DNA of 64,000 nucleotides from Symsagittifera roscoffensis (GCF_963678635.1 NC_087067.1:9529716-9593715); one strand, 5' to 3'. Counted from the first letter of the stretch, positions 40,490 to 52,665 are shown. The notes: a model not told the origin generated them from the sequence alone. Made by a program: numbers and translations.

Positions 40490-42335
40490 TTTTGGGTTCA
40501 GACTTTCATTGAGATCTGCTATGACGATCGAACAAAAAACACTACAATTCACAATTTTTTGTGGTCGGATCTATCGCAGAGCAACCGGATACTTTGATTT
40601 TGTCTGAAATTTGTGTTTTATGGACTTTTAGAGGAAGCGAATGTGAGTACACTTTTTCTCAACTGTTTTTTTGGAATTGCCAACGTTTTGTTTGATGTTG
40701 CTATTATGATAATTAAAGTTCCAAGTGCTCACATCCTGAGAAGCTTGTGTTCGGATTCAATTAAGCCTACAAACTTTACATCGGTTTTGAGCTTTTTGAA
40801 TTGTACTCACAAAAAAACTCGGACACAATAACATTTTAAGAACAAAAATAAGTTTTGCACTTCTGTGGTGTGCAATCCTCCGCCTCAGGAGGTGCCAAAA
40901 AAAAAACTTAAAAAACATCCAACAAAGACAGGGCTGGAGCTTTCCCTTACATCTCGAGGAAAGCTCCAGCCCTGAATCAGCGTGAGGAGTACCGACAGCG
41001 CCAGCTAACTACTCTAACTGCGCTTCTAATCTATTTGTTCTTTTATCGTTTTATGTTATCTCAAATTGTGCTTTTTTTCTCTGATTTTATGTGGTTTTTT
41101 ATTGTTTACGACGTTTGTTGTTTTTTCTTTCAGTTGTTCTGATGATGTCTTAATTGACAAAAACGTTCAAGTATTGATACTTTTTTCTCTTATAGACAAT
41201 TCCATCAGTCCTATAATCGAGGAGGCAAGATTTTTATTTGACAATTCTCTGGATGCTTTAAAATCTACTTGATTTATTCTCAAAACTTTGCTGATGTACT
41301 TATCATGCGATGGAATAGCCCTATCCAACCTGTGCACGGACCGTCGGATGACGGAAGGGCCCATTTTAATTGACCCCCTTTTTTACTCACCAAAAAAGGC
41401 AGGATTCTACTTCTGCACGACTACCGTGTGTTTAAACAGATATTACACAAAAATAAAGAATTTTTTTTTCGGATCTATCTACGCCACTAGCAAAGCAACC
41501 GGCTACTTTGGTTTTGTCTGAATTTTGTGTCTTATGGAATTTTAGAGGAAGAGAAAGTGAGTACACTTTTTCTCATCTGTTTCGTTGGAATTGCCAACGT
41601 TTTGTTTGATGTTGCTATTATGATAATTAAAGTTCCAAGTGCTCACAATCCTGAGAAGCTTGTGTTCGGATTCAATTCAGCCTACAAACTTTACATCGGT
41701 TTCGAGCGTTTTGAATTGTACTCACAAAAAACTCGTACACGAAAAAATTTTAGGAACAAAAATAAGTTTTGCACTTCTGTGGAGTGCAATCCTCCGCCTC
41801 AGGGGGTGCAAAAAAACTTAAAAAACATCCAACAAAGACAAGGCTGGAGCTTTCCTTTACATCTCGAGGAAAGCTCCAGCCCTGAATCAGCGGGAGGAGT
41901 ACCGACAGCGCCAGCTAACTAATCTAACTGCGCTTCTAATCTATTTGTTGTTTTAACGTTTTTTGTTATCTCAAATTGTGCTTTTTTCTCTGATTTTATG
42001 TGGTTTTTTATTGTTTACGATGTTTGTTGTTTTTTCATTCAGTTGTTCTGATGATGTCTTAATTGACAAAAACGTTCAAGTATTGATACTTTTTTCTCTT
42101 ATAGACAATTCCATCAGTCCTATAATCGAGGATGGTAGGTTTTAAATGAAAATTCTCTGGATGCGTTAAAATCTACTTGATTTATTCTCAAAATTTTGCC
42201 TATGTATTTATAATGCGTTGGTATGGACCTATCCAACCTGTGCACGGACCGTCGGATGACGGAAGGGCCCATTTTAATTGAAACCCTTTTTTACTCACAA
42301 AAAATGGCAGGACTCTACTTCTGCACGACTACCGT
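40490..42335. repeat. Unit B array, two copies
   Basis: Two head-to-tail ~914 bp units with hairpins at 40,930-40,973 and 41,840-41,883. A 131-codon frame at 41,527-41,922 corresponds to the 122-codon frame of the first array; open lengths differ between copies. The array follows the RT 3' tail (GATGATGATGATGAT, 40,370) and passes into segment C. Confidence 0.85.
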
Positions 42336-45308
42336 GTGTTTAAACAGATATTAGACAAAAAAATAAAGAATTTTTTTTTCAACTCACTGTTTTCAGGCTT
42401 ATATGATAAAAAATGAGCTTGCTATGTTAAGGCGAGTGATATCCAAAGCCTCGCGAAACGTGTGAAGATGTTCAAGCGCATTTTTGTTATCTCAGTACTC
42501 TGTTTTCAGCATATTGTTTTCAAAAAGACCGATCGTTTCGATCAAATCAGCAACATTGAACAGGTACCCGAGCTAGGGGCGTTGAAAGGATTTTCAGATA
42601 GCTTGTGACATCAGCGGACCACTGTGAGACTTGCTTGACTGGGACAGGTGACAAGTCAAGTGGGAAAGTGGACCTCTGAGTGACTTGACCACTGGGAGAC
42701 TTGACCCGAACAGGGGACACGCCAAGTGAGAAAGTGAATCACTGAGAGACTCGACCACTGGGAGATTTGACTGGAACAGGTGACCAGCCAAGTAGGAAAA
42801 GGTTACTCGGGATAGAGATCTCAGAAACAGAGGACACTCGATTGGGAAAGAGACATCCAGCAGTGTGATCAAAGCAGAACAGAGCAAACGGAAAATTGTT
42901 TTCTGTCTGGTCAAAATGGTATCGTTATAATCCATTTTACATTATAGGAAATAAGTGTAAAATTGAATAAGCAAATACCAACTGTTTTGAGGAAACGTTT
43001 TTAATTGAGCAGAGCTTGGAAACTGGTTTAACGGTTTTTTCTTGAGAGGTTTAGCACCAATCACGCTTAGGGTAATTTTCGCCTTAAGTGGGGGGCTAAC
43101 AGGGTGGCTGGTTAACTTAGAGGTCGGTTGTTGAAAATAGTGAAAAGGGGGATTTTCTTATAGTATTTAAACAATAGATATCGTCGACTTAGTTAGATTA
43201 GAACAACTGAGTTGAAGACACGACAAAAAAGGTGTTATCTCCTCAGACTGGGAGGAGAGTTTCCTTCTGAATTTCCACAAAAGCAAAAGAGAGGCCATAA
43301 ATTGTGGCAACTATTGTAACATTCGCCCGGAAGTACATATCGACGGAAAATAAAGCTAGGTTCTAAGACGACTGGCCAACGTCTAAACAGAGCTCTACAT
43401 GCTTTGCACCGTCTCTACCAAAGCCAGTTCTTTTGGTGGTCTTTCTAACATCGGGTCGACAAAAACGTTACCGTTCTCCGGCTTCGACCAGAACGCTCAA
43501 ATTAACTTAATAACATGCAAAAACAGTGAGTGAGCTCATGGCTGGGTCTCAGAATCCCCAGACCACGAGGTTTGTTTTTGTTCAGTAGACAAAAATCATC
43601 ATCTCCATCGAAGATGAATGAACCCTTTCCCTTAACTCGTAGCTTCTCATCGTCAGAAAATGAATTCAGATGTTAAATAAATTCAATTCAGGACATAATG
43701 GGGAAGCTAAAACTTTGTATAAAATGGTTTAAGTTCAAGTCCCGAGACCCCTCCGGATTCTTGAATCCGGGGAAATAACACCTTTATTTCCTCTCTGGAA
43801 GGCTGGTTTCTACCCTTCATCGTTAGCGTGAATGGCCTTGCAACGATTGTAGCGACACAATCGTTGCAACTCGGAGCGGTCTCTGCTAACACTCTGTCGT
43901 TGTTCTGTTTTTATTTGGGATTTCTTCCAAAATGGCCGTTTTTGACGTTTCTCAGAAGTGTGACGTCACAATTCAAATTTTTGAAATTTAAGAACTTCCG
44001 AATCTTTCAGCCTTCACGATTTGTCTAATCGTCTGAATAACACTGTTAATCCTCTCAAACTGCTAATTCGGAACGTTAGCTGCTAGCCCTTTGTAACTGT
44101 CTTTTCGTCAATTCTGGTAGAATGTCATATACTCCCCGGACAGCCCGGTCAATATCCCCATTGAATCTCGTAGTCTTTTTCAAAATGGTACAGTGCCATC
44201 GAACAGAATTTACAAAATGCAATAAATCACTTTTATCCACGTCATATTGACTCACCGCAGAATATAAATGGCATCATACTACATCACTATAGCCTTCCAA
44301 ATTCTTTGATTAATCTGCACTTTCGAGGATATGACTTAAGATAAAACATTTTTTCTGACTTCCAATGTCAATGTCCTGATTTAAATTTTTTTCTCCTAGG
44401 TTTTAAAAGGTTTTAGTTTGCAGGACAGTCCTGCCAACCAACAAGCTAAAATTATTCTACTATGCTCCTTCCCTTCGGAAATTTTAGTTGTTTTGGTCCT
44501 GAATAATAAAATTAAGGAACTCTGTGGTTAGAAAGAACAATGAAACAATCTCCCTCTTCAAGAGATTACCCAAGCCTTACATGTCACCACAAAATAATCA
44601 GTTTTCCTAGTTGATTGAAAATAATCATACAGGCTAGAATATTTAAATATACTCTTCACTCAAGTCTTTCTAAATAAATAGCAAGTGTCCCTAAAACCAC
44701 TAACTAAAATCAAAATCCAAATTCATAAATGCAACAAATTCCCTAATGTTCAAAAATCAAATAAGTGTTTTCTTTAAATTTAAATTAAAATTTGGTTGCT
44801 TTGTTTCTCATTTGAGTTTTTCTGTCACATACAAAACAATTCTGAGTTTTAACTTCTTCTCTTTCATCACTTCTTTGTTTCTTCTTTTTTCGTCGTTTAG
44901 AAGTTCTAAAACTTCTAAATTCTTATAATTTCGTTTCTTTTTGCATCTTGTTTTCCGGCCATTCTGTAAATGTTTCATCTCCTCCTCCTGCGACATTGAC
45001 TCTGCACTTTCAGTTTCTGTGTCTTGCAACACATCGGTAGCTATTCTGACGCTGTTGGAAGCAGTCCTCCAACACATCGGTAGCCTTCTGAACAAGGTAG
45101 GGGGTCAAAATTAGATTCTCTGTTTCGGCAGAAGCTGTTGTGGAGGCACAACGTCACGTTTCTCTCCAAATCTTCCTCAACATCTCTTCTTTCTCCCTTC
45201 CATTACATTCACTCGTCCTGGAAGTTCTCTTAACTGCGGTGGTCACCGCATTCCGATGAGTTACAAAAGCTCGCTTGAAAACTCCTGCTCCAATGTCCAG
45301 CTGATACG
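42336..45308. repeat. Segmental duplicate of 34,061-37,046 (segments C, minisatellite, D, E)
   Basis: Direct repeat at an offset of 8,262-8,271 bp with few differences: segment C at 42,336-42,610, minisatellite 42,610-42,815, RT fragment and element D from 43,231, and segment E 44,096-45,308. The copies part at about 37,046/45,308, where the first continues into RT and the second into unique sequence. A short deletion near 45,075 distinguishes the second copy. Confidence 0.9.
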
Positions 45309-45489
45309 CACTGTACACTCTGCTGTGCTTCGACATAGGCTTCTTAGCATATTCGTACAACCATGCAGTCATGTTGGCTCTAAAGCATGGCATCAGACGT
45401 CTCCTGGCCCATATCTTTTTCACTTCCATCGGAATGTTCAAGACTTTGTACATTGTCTCAAAAAGATCTAAATCTTTTAGACAATCCAA
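45154..45489 (-). CDS. Hypothetical ORF at the duplication edge
   Basis: 111 codons spanning the duplication boundary. The last 50 lie in segment E and the first 60 in unique DNA (KKIWARRRLMPCFRANMTAWLYEY). It is basic and shows no family signature. It may be the 5' part of a gene whose 3' part is the Glu/Ser-rich and Lys-rich frame at 44,808-45,095, interrupted by stops near 45,110-45,150. Low confidence that it is coding. Confidence 0.25.
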   Translation of the reverse strand: MDCLKDLDLFETMYKVLNIPMEVKKIWARRRLMPCFRANMTAWLYEYAKKPMSKHSRVYSAYQLDIGAGVFKRAFVTHRNAVTTAVKRTSRTSECNGREKEEMLRKIWRET

Positions 45490-45578
45490 TTTCTACAATT
45501 GTCCTCTCGTTGGCACCTCTTGTCTAATGTTCTCTTTCACATGAGCTTCCAGCCATCGTATCGCCATCATAACTCCCA

Positions 45579-46028
45579 CTATCTCTGAACATCACCTTCT
45601 TGATTCACTTGTTTCGGGTACGCTCTTTCTTTCAAATGGCCTGGGGGTGCTTTCACCTGCCTGAACATCTTCACATGTTGTCCAATTGGCGCCCTCATCG
45701 TCAGGAGTGTTCCAGGTCTCTCTTTTTGATTTCCTTCGTCGTGATTCAGTTTCACGCCTTGTAACGCTCTTGCATTCACTGGACCCATTGTATTGTTCGA
45801 GGGCAGTCCCTCTAGGTCGGCAAACCTCAAGGCAGCTGTAGAGCTGAAGTTTATGCCAGCAGCTGTTAACCAGTCCACGCCTGTTATTGAGTACAGTCCA
45901 TTGACGGACAATCTCGCTCCGTTCAACATCCTCATGGCATCTGCTGCAAAGCTCACCGTCTGAAGATTCAGTTTCATCAGATCATCCTTAAATATGTGCC
46001 AGGGAGAAGGTATGGGCCTCGACCACAT
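45579..46028 (-). CDS. ORF downstream of SGNH-hydrolase ORF, possibly retropepsin-like
   Basis: 149 residues from an ATG at 46,028. The first half has alternating hydrophobic strands and GARLSVNGLYSITGVDWLTA, faintly like an aspartic-protease-type barrel but lacking a clear DTG. The C-terminal half is basic and polar. It follows the 634-codon ORF on the same strand with a short tandem repeat between, so it may be the broken-off C-terminus of the same gene. Function unknown. Confidence 0.35.
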   Translation of the reverse strand: MWSRPIPSPWHIFKDDLMKLNLQTVSFAADAMRMLNGARLSVNGLYSITGVDWLTAAGINFSSTAALRFADLEGLPSNNTMGPVNARALQGVKLNHDEGNQKERPGTLLTMRAPIGQHVKMFRQVKAPPGHLKERAYPKQVNQEGDVQR

Positions 46029-46067
46029 CCGAGAGCTCTTGTTTGGGCGTCGTCTCTGATGCTCGAC

Positions 46068-46178
46068 TGGTGCTCGTCGTCTCTGATCTTGTATCCGATC
46101 TAGAGGTGCTGGTCCTCTCGACTGGTGCTCGTCGTCTCTGATCTTGTATCCGATCTAGAGGTGCTGGTCGTTTCCGCT
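46068..46178. repeat. 55 bp tandem duplication
   Basis: Two copies of a 55 bp unit containing TGCTCGTCGTCTCTGATCTTG (starts 46,071 and 46,126). The period is not a multiple of three, so it disrupts any frame running from the SGNH-hydrolase ORF into 45,579-46,028. Confidence 0.85.
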
Positions 46179-46251
46179 GTCGGGTTGACAGACCCTAGTC
46201 TTCGTCTAGGATGGATGGTTCTTCTCAAGGGCGCTTCCCCCAATCGATCTG

Positions 46252-48156
46252 TTACGTCCGTTCTGTGCCCGAGATCGCTAGAGATTCGCGCATATAGATA
46301 GTCACGGCTGGAGCCGTTCCCAAACGTGTTTCTAAGTTAGGAGGCCTAAAGGTTGAAACTGCTGGTTTATTCGATGTCTCTTCCTTCTTCAGCACTCCCG
46401 TGTCAAAAAGTTCTACGTCCCATTCATCTAGTCGCTCTTGGAAGACTCTGTTCAACCAGGCTTGTCCCTCGAAGCTGTCAAAGTGGATGCCGTCAGTAGC
46501 CAGTCTGGCCAAATCCATAGCTCTCAGCTCGTGCTCAATATCCATAAGGATCATCCGTCCAGCATTCCGAATCGCAAGATTCCTCAGGATGTTGTTCCAC
46601 CTGATTGCTCCTTCATTATGTCTCCTCACTGCTGCTGTCAACATCTTCGTGCTCATTGGTACAGTGCAGACGGTCAGTACCGCGCTGTTGAATTTCTGCC
46701 AGAGAGTAGTAAATAGGCACACTATCATCGATTCCCATAGTGCCTTTTCCTCATCTGAGCTTCTCGAGATGTTATTTGTCCCTACTAGGATCATCACATT
46801 AGGAATTCTCCCTAGGTTCATCAGCTCCATCATCCGAAATAGCTGGGCTATCGTCGCACCTCCAAAAGCTATCAACGTAGTGATCCAGGAGGTCCTCAAA
46901 TTTTGAAGCAATCTGACCAAGCTGTCCCCGAGTATCAGATGTGATGTCCCAAGTGGCGGTTGCTGCAGGTTTACTGCTGGGTTCCAAGTCGCTCGATTGA
47001 AGCAGGCTCTCGTGTCCGCCTCCGGAACTCCGGTGAAGTTATACTTCAACTGATTATTCTTTTGCACATCCATTACCCGTGACACTTTCTTCGCCGGTAT
47101 CTCTCGTATTTTTCTGTCTTGGACCCTAGAGCTCCTTGTTGATGATGTTGCAATGCTAACTCCCTCTCTGGTCATCACGTCTTGGGAGAGTTGTACTCTG
47201 CCCATGTCATCGATTGTTCCATATGGTGCAGTCACTCCGGAACCTGGTGCATTCCTTTTGGCAACCAGTCGTCCTGCTGTCTCTATCAGCTTTCTCACCG
47301 TTTGCTCTACGACTTGATCACCTAAGGTGTCACTCGGATCCGGGATTGTCACTCGACCAGTTGTAGTCGGGAGTCGCGTTTCTGTCGTCTGACTCAGTTC
47401 TCGAGGCGTCAAGAGTTCCATCGGGGACTGCTCACGAGGAATATCCCTTGTAGGTATCGCTTTTTCTACTGCTATCGTTAACGACAGACGCTCCGATCGC
47501 TGTTTGTATTCTCGCCTCAAGCGCTCTAATTCTTCACCCTGCTTCTTGTTGCAGTCTTCAGACAATTTCTTCCACATGTCCCTATCTTCTTCTATACTGA
47601 GCATGGTTTTGGTCATCTCGTCCAGCTCCCTTCTAGTCTTCTCTAGTTCTTCTGTCGTCCCATTGAGATCTTGCATAGTCTCGTTCGTTTGAACCTCCTC
47701 TTCTACTCTCGCCCTCTTTGGTGGTACAGCTGCTCTCAGTTGTGAACTAGACGAGGCAGCCTCGCTGTTGATCTCCTGATGTATCCTCGTCAGTCCAGGC
47801 TTAGGCTTGGTGGGCAAAGGCACCTCACCTGGCTGGTAGGTCCTTGAACTTCCCAATCCAGGCTCGTTCGCCAAGTCACTCTCTGAGAGAGCCCCGTTTC
47901 TCCACCTCATCACTCTCATGTTCGGGTGGTCAAGTACTCCCCTTTCTCCATATGCTGCCATCAATAAGACTTCCGTGGGGCGGTCCCCACGGTTATCATG
48001 CCCCAAGATGTTTATCAAGGCGGTCAGCAACATGACTACCTCTGGGTCCTCCAGAGCGAAGTCTCGATCCATTAGCCTCAGATAGATCGCATCTACCATC
48101 GGTCCTACATATGCCTCTGCCAGGTCCATCAATTCAACCAAGTTGAAATTATCCAT
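46252..48156 (-). CDS. Intact 634-residue protein with SGNH/GDSL-hydrolase-like domain
   Basis: Longest intact frame in the window, ATG at 48,156. Residues about 1-120 form a helical start (LVELMDLAEAYVGPMVDAIYL). About 150-235 is a Glu/Arg-rich coiled coil (EELEKTRRELDEMTKTM, ERLRREYKQRSERL). About 240-395 is low-complexity. About 400-575 resembles an SGNH hydrolase: block I LILGDSLVRLL (Ser in GDS), a Gly in FGGATIAQL, Asn in LVGTNNISR, and DGIHFD supplying Asp and His. Such esterase-type domains are known in some non-LTR retrotransposon ORF1 proteins; here it lies just downstream of a gypsy-type pol on the same strand. The pol gene is riddled with stops while this ORF is clean. It may be an extra retroelement ORF, a second element's gag-like gene, or a captured gene. 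Confidence 0.7.
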   Translation of the reverse strand: MDNFNLVELMDLAEAYVGPMVDAIYLRLMDRDFALEDPEVVMLLTALINILGHDNRGDRPTEVLLMAAYGERGVLDHPNMRVMRWRNGALSESDLANEPGLGSSRTYQPGEVPLPTKPKPGLTRIHQEINSEAASSSSQLRAAVPPKRARVEEEVQTNETMQDLNGTTEELEKTRRELDEMTKTMLSIEEDRDMWKKLSEDCNKKQGEELERLRREYKQRSERLSLTIAVEKAIPTRDIPREQSPMELLTPRELSQTTETRLPTTTGRVTIPDPSDTLGDQVVEQTVRKLIETAGRLVAKRNAPGSGVTAPYGTIDDMGRVQLSQDVMTREGVSIATSSTRSSRVQDRKIREIPAKKVSRVMDVQKNNQLKYNFTGVPEADTRACFNRATWNPAVNLQQPPLGTSHLILGDSLVRLLQNLRTSWITTLIAFGGATIAQLFRMMELMNLGRIPNVMILVGTNNISRSSDEEKALWESMIVCLFTTLWQKFNSAVLTVCTVPMSTKMLTAAVRRHNEGAIRWNNILRNLAIRNAGRMILMDIEHELRAMDLARLATDGIHFDSFEGQAWLNRVFQERLDEWDVELFDTGVLKKEETSNKPAVSTFRPPNLETRLGTAPAVTIYMRESLAISGTERT

Positions 48157-49179
48157 TCTCTTTCAGGTTTGATTCTGTTATTGATTCATTGTTTTGATTG
48201 ATTCACAAATGAGTAATTAAACGATCGAACAGTATCTAGAAAAGAGGTCACGAATATCACACTTGTCAGTTTTACACTAATTTCTTGTTAAAATTTATTT
48301 AAACCAGTCATAAAAAAAAGTTTTTGATCCTAAAGTTTATTAAAATCAATCAGTTTTTAAAATGTTTTGAATAGACCTAATATTGGAGAGTCCAAACTTT
48401 GGATCTATTCCTAAGATTGTCATTCAGTTGTTCATGGTCACTAATTCCTTCATACCCAGGGTCTTTCTAACATAAAACATAACAACATAACATAACACAA
48501 GTATCACATACAACACACATTTTAGTATGACGGCTTCCTGCATGCAACTTAAACTCAGCCTATACTTAAATAATATTTCTTATGTAAGTATACTTGTATA
48601 TTAGTCTCGAAGAAGATTAAGTGTATCAGCGCATACAACTCCCGTGGATGCAGTTGTCCACGGTTCGGATCGTACACTGGAAGTGAAAGCTCCTTCACTT
48701 CCCTTTCCACGAGGAAGTCTCTCAATCTCGTCAAGGGCAAGACTAGATTTTCCGGGTCCACGTGCCGCTTCTCCGTCGCCCTCGTCACCAAGAAGCATAA
48801 GTACTTTCCCGGTATCTGTGACGCCGCTAAAATCTGCTGCTAACGCTGTCTTAAAACTCATGTCTGCTGTGATTGCTATCGCACATGTTCTATTTGTGAG
48901 TATGAAATCGCTGTTTTTTAGTATTATTCTAGTTGAATATTCGTTTGGCATGTTAAAATATGACTCAAATACCCTCCCTATGTCCGGTTTCTTAGGGTCC
49001 TTGCCTGTTTCCGCTTCTAATTCTCCTGTCTCTCATGCTATTCTTATTTTTTTTATAAATAAATTTTCAGTGAGGGTAAGTCCTACCCCCACTCCCCGGA
49101 CAAAAATATCCATCGACGTCCCCGTCGATCGCATACCGGATATCAAGTCGAGATTGGAAGACGGAATGAGTAGTCGCCC
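48157..49179. other. Noncoding gap between pol and the SGNH ORF
   Basis: About 1 kb. The left half (48,180-48,560) is AT-rich with ACATAACAACATAACATAACA-type low complexity. The right half is GC-richer, and a frame at 48,601-48,951 on the minus strand has no recognisable motif. It could contain an LTR or 3' untranslated region, but I see no copy of it near the other end of the element, so no LTR is called. Confidence 0.5.
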
Positions 49180-51667
49180 TTACTGGGCAGCCCAGGAAGG
49201 ATCTTCTCGTTCGATTTTCCTGTATTTCGTGCTTTCACGATCTACATCTTGAATCGTAACAGTGGTCTCCTTTGGGTCCGACGTCATTTCGTTCAACCAC
49301 TCCAAGACACGCAGATTCGTCAACTCTTGTTCATATGACTGCTGTTGCTCGTCGTCGAATTCTACCTCGGGTTTCGACCGGTCATCGACCCACTCATCGT
49401 CGTGATCATCGACTATGTCAATGTCCTGTGATACAGTTATATCTTCTAGACCTATTACTTCTCCCACTATCTTCTTTAGATCTATCCTGTCTTCTACAAA
49501 ATCGTCGCCGTAAGGGTTATATTTCTTCTTGGAGCTTGTCCTGTCATTCTGTCGAGTCTGTATCGTGAACGGAAGATCCGGTTCCAAATTCTTGGGAACC
49601 TCCCCTTGTTCAGGGTCTTGCCACTCCTCCTCTGCATAGGGTAAGGTTTCTTCGTCCGCTTCAATCACCTCGTTTGGATCCAGGTCCAATGGTGGACTTG
49701 TTCCTTCCTCTACGACTTCATTCCCATCGTTCTTTTCCCTGGTGCCCTTCTCTTTGACCTCACAGGCAGGGTCCATCATCAAGTAATCCCCCTCCTTTAT
49801 GTCTGCAGGTATACACCAATCTTCTGTAGATGGGTTGTGTGGCTGAATGTTTTCGTAATGAGCGGTTCGGCCAGTACTCAGTCTATAAAAGCGTCCCTCC
49901 TGGTGCACTTCCGTAATCATGAAGAGTCTGCTCCGCTTTTTTAGGAGCTTTTTTGTTCCTTTCGGTGGTATAACGTTCTGAAATACCCATACGTAGTCTC
50001 CTACCGAGTAAGCTTTTGCACCAGCTGCTCTCTTGTCGAATATTTTCCTCTGCCTTGCCTGTGCTTGCTGAGTATGTCGTCTACACAAGTCTTTCATCTC
50101 TTGCTGACGTCTAATCACATCCCTCACGTAGACCTGTGGAGACGTTTTCTTTCCCTCATACTCTGGTTAGAAAAAGGTCAAGGGCAAAGACTTCTCGTGT
50201 CCGGTTAGCATCATGTGTGGACTAACTCCGGTGGTGGAGTATTGCGTTCTATTATAAGCTCCCATCACCTGTGGAAGGTATCTGTCCCAATTGGTCATGT
50301 ACCTGGAACAATATACCCTCAGCATCGACACTAACGGTCGATACTGCCTTTCCACTAAGCCTATCGTCTGTCGTGGAGTGAGCTTGAGCAACCTGTGAGC
50401 GTCTCATTAGCTCTTTCGTGAGTTCTCCCACGAAAACTGTTCCGTTATCCGATTGAAATGTCATCGGACAACCATGTCTCGCTATCCACGTATTGATCAG
50501 GTGGTCGCACGTCTCTTCCGCTGAGGCAGTTATGCAGGGCACGGCCTCTGCATACTTCATAAAGTGATCTATCATGACCAAGATTTGATTATAACCACTG
50601 TATGTCATGCATATCTTATGGTGATCTATCTGCACCACCTCGTTGAATTCAGACGACTCGATCGATTGTAAAGGAAACCGTAATTTCCTTGGATCCTTGA
50701 CCTGTTGACATGACAGGCACGCTGTTACCCACTTCTCAGATGCCTTTTTTATTCCGGGCCACTCAAAGCGCTTCAGGATCCTCAGATATACTTTGTCATG
50801 ATAGAGTTGCGGCAACACTATCGCGTTATACTTGTACAGGACTTTGTCTTCTTCTCTTCTCTTGCAAGCCACGATCCCATCCTTGTTCAGATATAACCTT
50901 CCCACTTTCTGCATAAAGTTCTGTCTCAGAATACGGTAACTGTCTTTCTCGAGGACTCCTTTTTCCGGAGCACCATTTTCGATCCACCTTTTCAGGTTGC
51001 TTGTCATGCGGTCATTCCTCTGCGCTCTTAGTAGGTCCGAGAGTCTGTATCTCGCCTTCAAGTACATCTTCATGGGCCTCATCTGACTATTCAGCTCATT
51101 GGGCTGATGCGTATCTTCTTCCATCCTAACGCACCAAATCTTCGCCAACGGCTGTGTTTTCTGTTCGAATGGCTGAAGATCAGTCCTGACTACCTCTTTT
51201 TGTGGCAACAGACTTATCAAACGTTTCATTACCGCTATTGTTTCCAGATCATCCGCTGCGTTATCAAAGACTCTTTCGCCTGATATGAGGTAGCGATCAC
51301 TGTCAAGGTCTTGATATACCTCCCTGTCCAGATTCCTTGCTCGAGTCTCCACTAGCAGTGTGTGGATCGCTAGCTCTGACAGTTCCGATCCTGAGCTCGA
51401 GTTCCTGTCTGAGTAGGTGTCGATTCCTGAGTTCCGGGAGTTGCCATTCATTGAAGAGTCTGCGATAGAGCACGTCCCCTCCTCCAGATCAGTTCTGTGC
51501 CTTCTTCGCATCCATCTGAACTCCCCGAACAAAACTTTATTCTCCAGGTCGCATTTCTCCTCAGGAACTTTTTCATCTACATCAGACTCCCCGGACAAAC
51601 TTCCTTGTCCCGGTTGTTGATCTTGAACTCGCCGGTTCTTCTCACCGTTCGTCTCCCGGACAAACAA
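49180..51667 (-). pseudogene. Retrotransposon integrase region
   Basis: Two main frames (51,667-50,252 and 50,127-49,180) plus a short one (50,391-50,167). The zinc-binding end keeps CLSCQQ but its His pair is missing, apparently through a small deletion just upstream of KRFEWPG near 50,770-50,800. The catalytic core has Asp in VQIDHHKICM, Asp in FQSDNGTVF and, after a frame change near 50,370-50,376, Glu in GLVERQ. The C-terminus (VGDYVWVFQNVIPPKG) is the usual SH3-like domain, followed by an acidic tail. The first 150 residues of the larger frame are a polar linker. Not functional as it stands. Confidence 0.85.
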
Positions 51668-52665
51668 TCTTGCACCAGGTTTCGTTCAACATTCTCACCT
51701 TCTTTATCCTGGTCCACAAAGGTAACGGTTTTCTTTTGCGTATCGTTCCCCTGTTCTTTCCGACCATATGAAGTACTGGTTAAAACTTCGTGGGGTATTG
51801 AGGATACTAGTTGCTGAACTATTGTCCTACAATCCCTCTCGTTTTCTTTGTATTGTCGTCTGGACGGCATGATCTTCACCTTCTCACTGACTGTCAGTGA
51901 TGCCAATGCTGCTGCCCACTCGGGGCCATCTCTGGTCACTTCTCTCTCTAACAATCCACCCAGCAACCGCATCACCTGCGGTGTGACCTGCACCATTTTA
52001 TCCAATAATGAGAGGCTATTAATGTTCATGCGAAAGAGCTCCTGCTGGACCAGGTTCGAGCGCAGCAACAGATCCAAGGGCACCGGGTCCTTCTTGGATA
52101 GGATCTTTATCTCGGATGCTTTCTCTACAGGTAACTCAGGATGTCCCGGAATTGGATGTCCAGACTTGTCCAACCATCTCGTTAAGGGAAATGCTTCATA
52201 AAATTTTTTGTCCAGAAACGAGAACCCTTCCTTTATTTCTGCCTGATTGGCTTGCTTCTGCTCTAATCTTTCATAGAACTCAGTTTTCTTGCTGAGGTTG
52301 TCAGCATTCTGGTGTTTATCACGCATCCTGTGTTCGATTATCATATGGTAGCCATCCAATCTTACTATCCATCTACCAATATAACTCTGATCCATCGAGT
52401 ATGTCTTCAACCAGGATAACGCTCTGTTGTCTACGCGTAACGTAAAGGGAGCGCTCCCCAAGTATGCGCGCTATTTTTCCACAAATGTGACTACTGCAAA
52501 CATTTCTGCTTTTGGTGCACCATATTTCATCTCAGTGTCACTCAAGACCTTGCTGCCGTATGCAATGGGACGGAGAACCGTTCTTCCATTCTATTCTTGC
52601 TCCTGATGCAATATTCCTGAGATAGCTACTACCGATGCGTCTGTGTCAAGAAAACACATGCCCTA
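51577..52665 (-). pseudogene. Retrotransposon RNase H and connection region
   Basis: RNase H motifs include LDTDAS (near 52,645), YGAPKAEMFAVV with the expected Glu, and VDNRALSWLKT (52,430). In-frame TAG stops at 52,663-52,665, 52,591-52,593 and 52,471-52,473 interrupt it without any frameshift. Downstream, 52,461-51,577 stays open through a long polar region toward the integrase. Confidence 0.85.
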
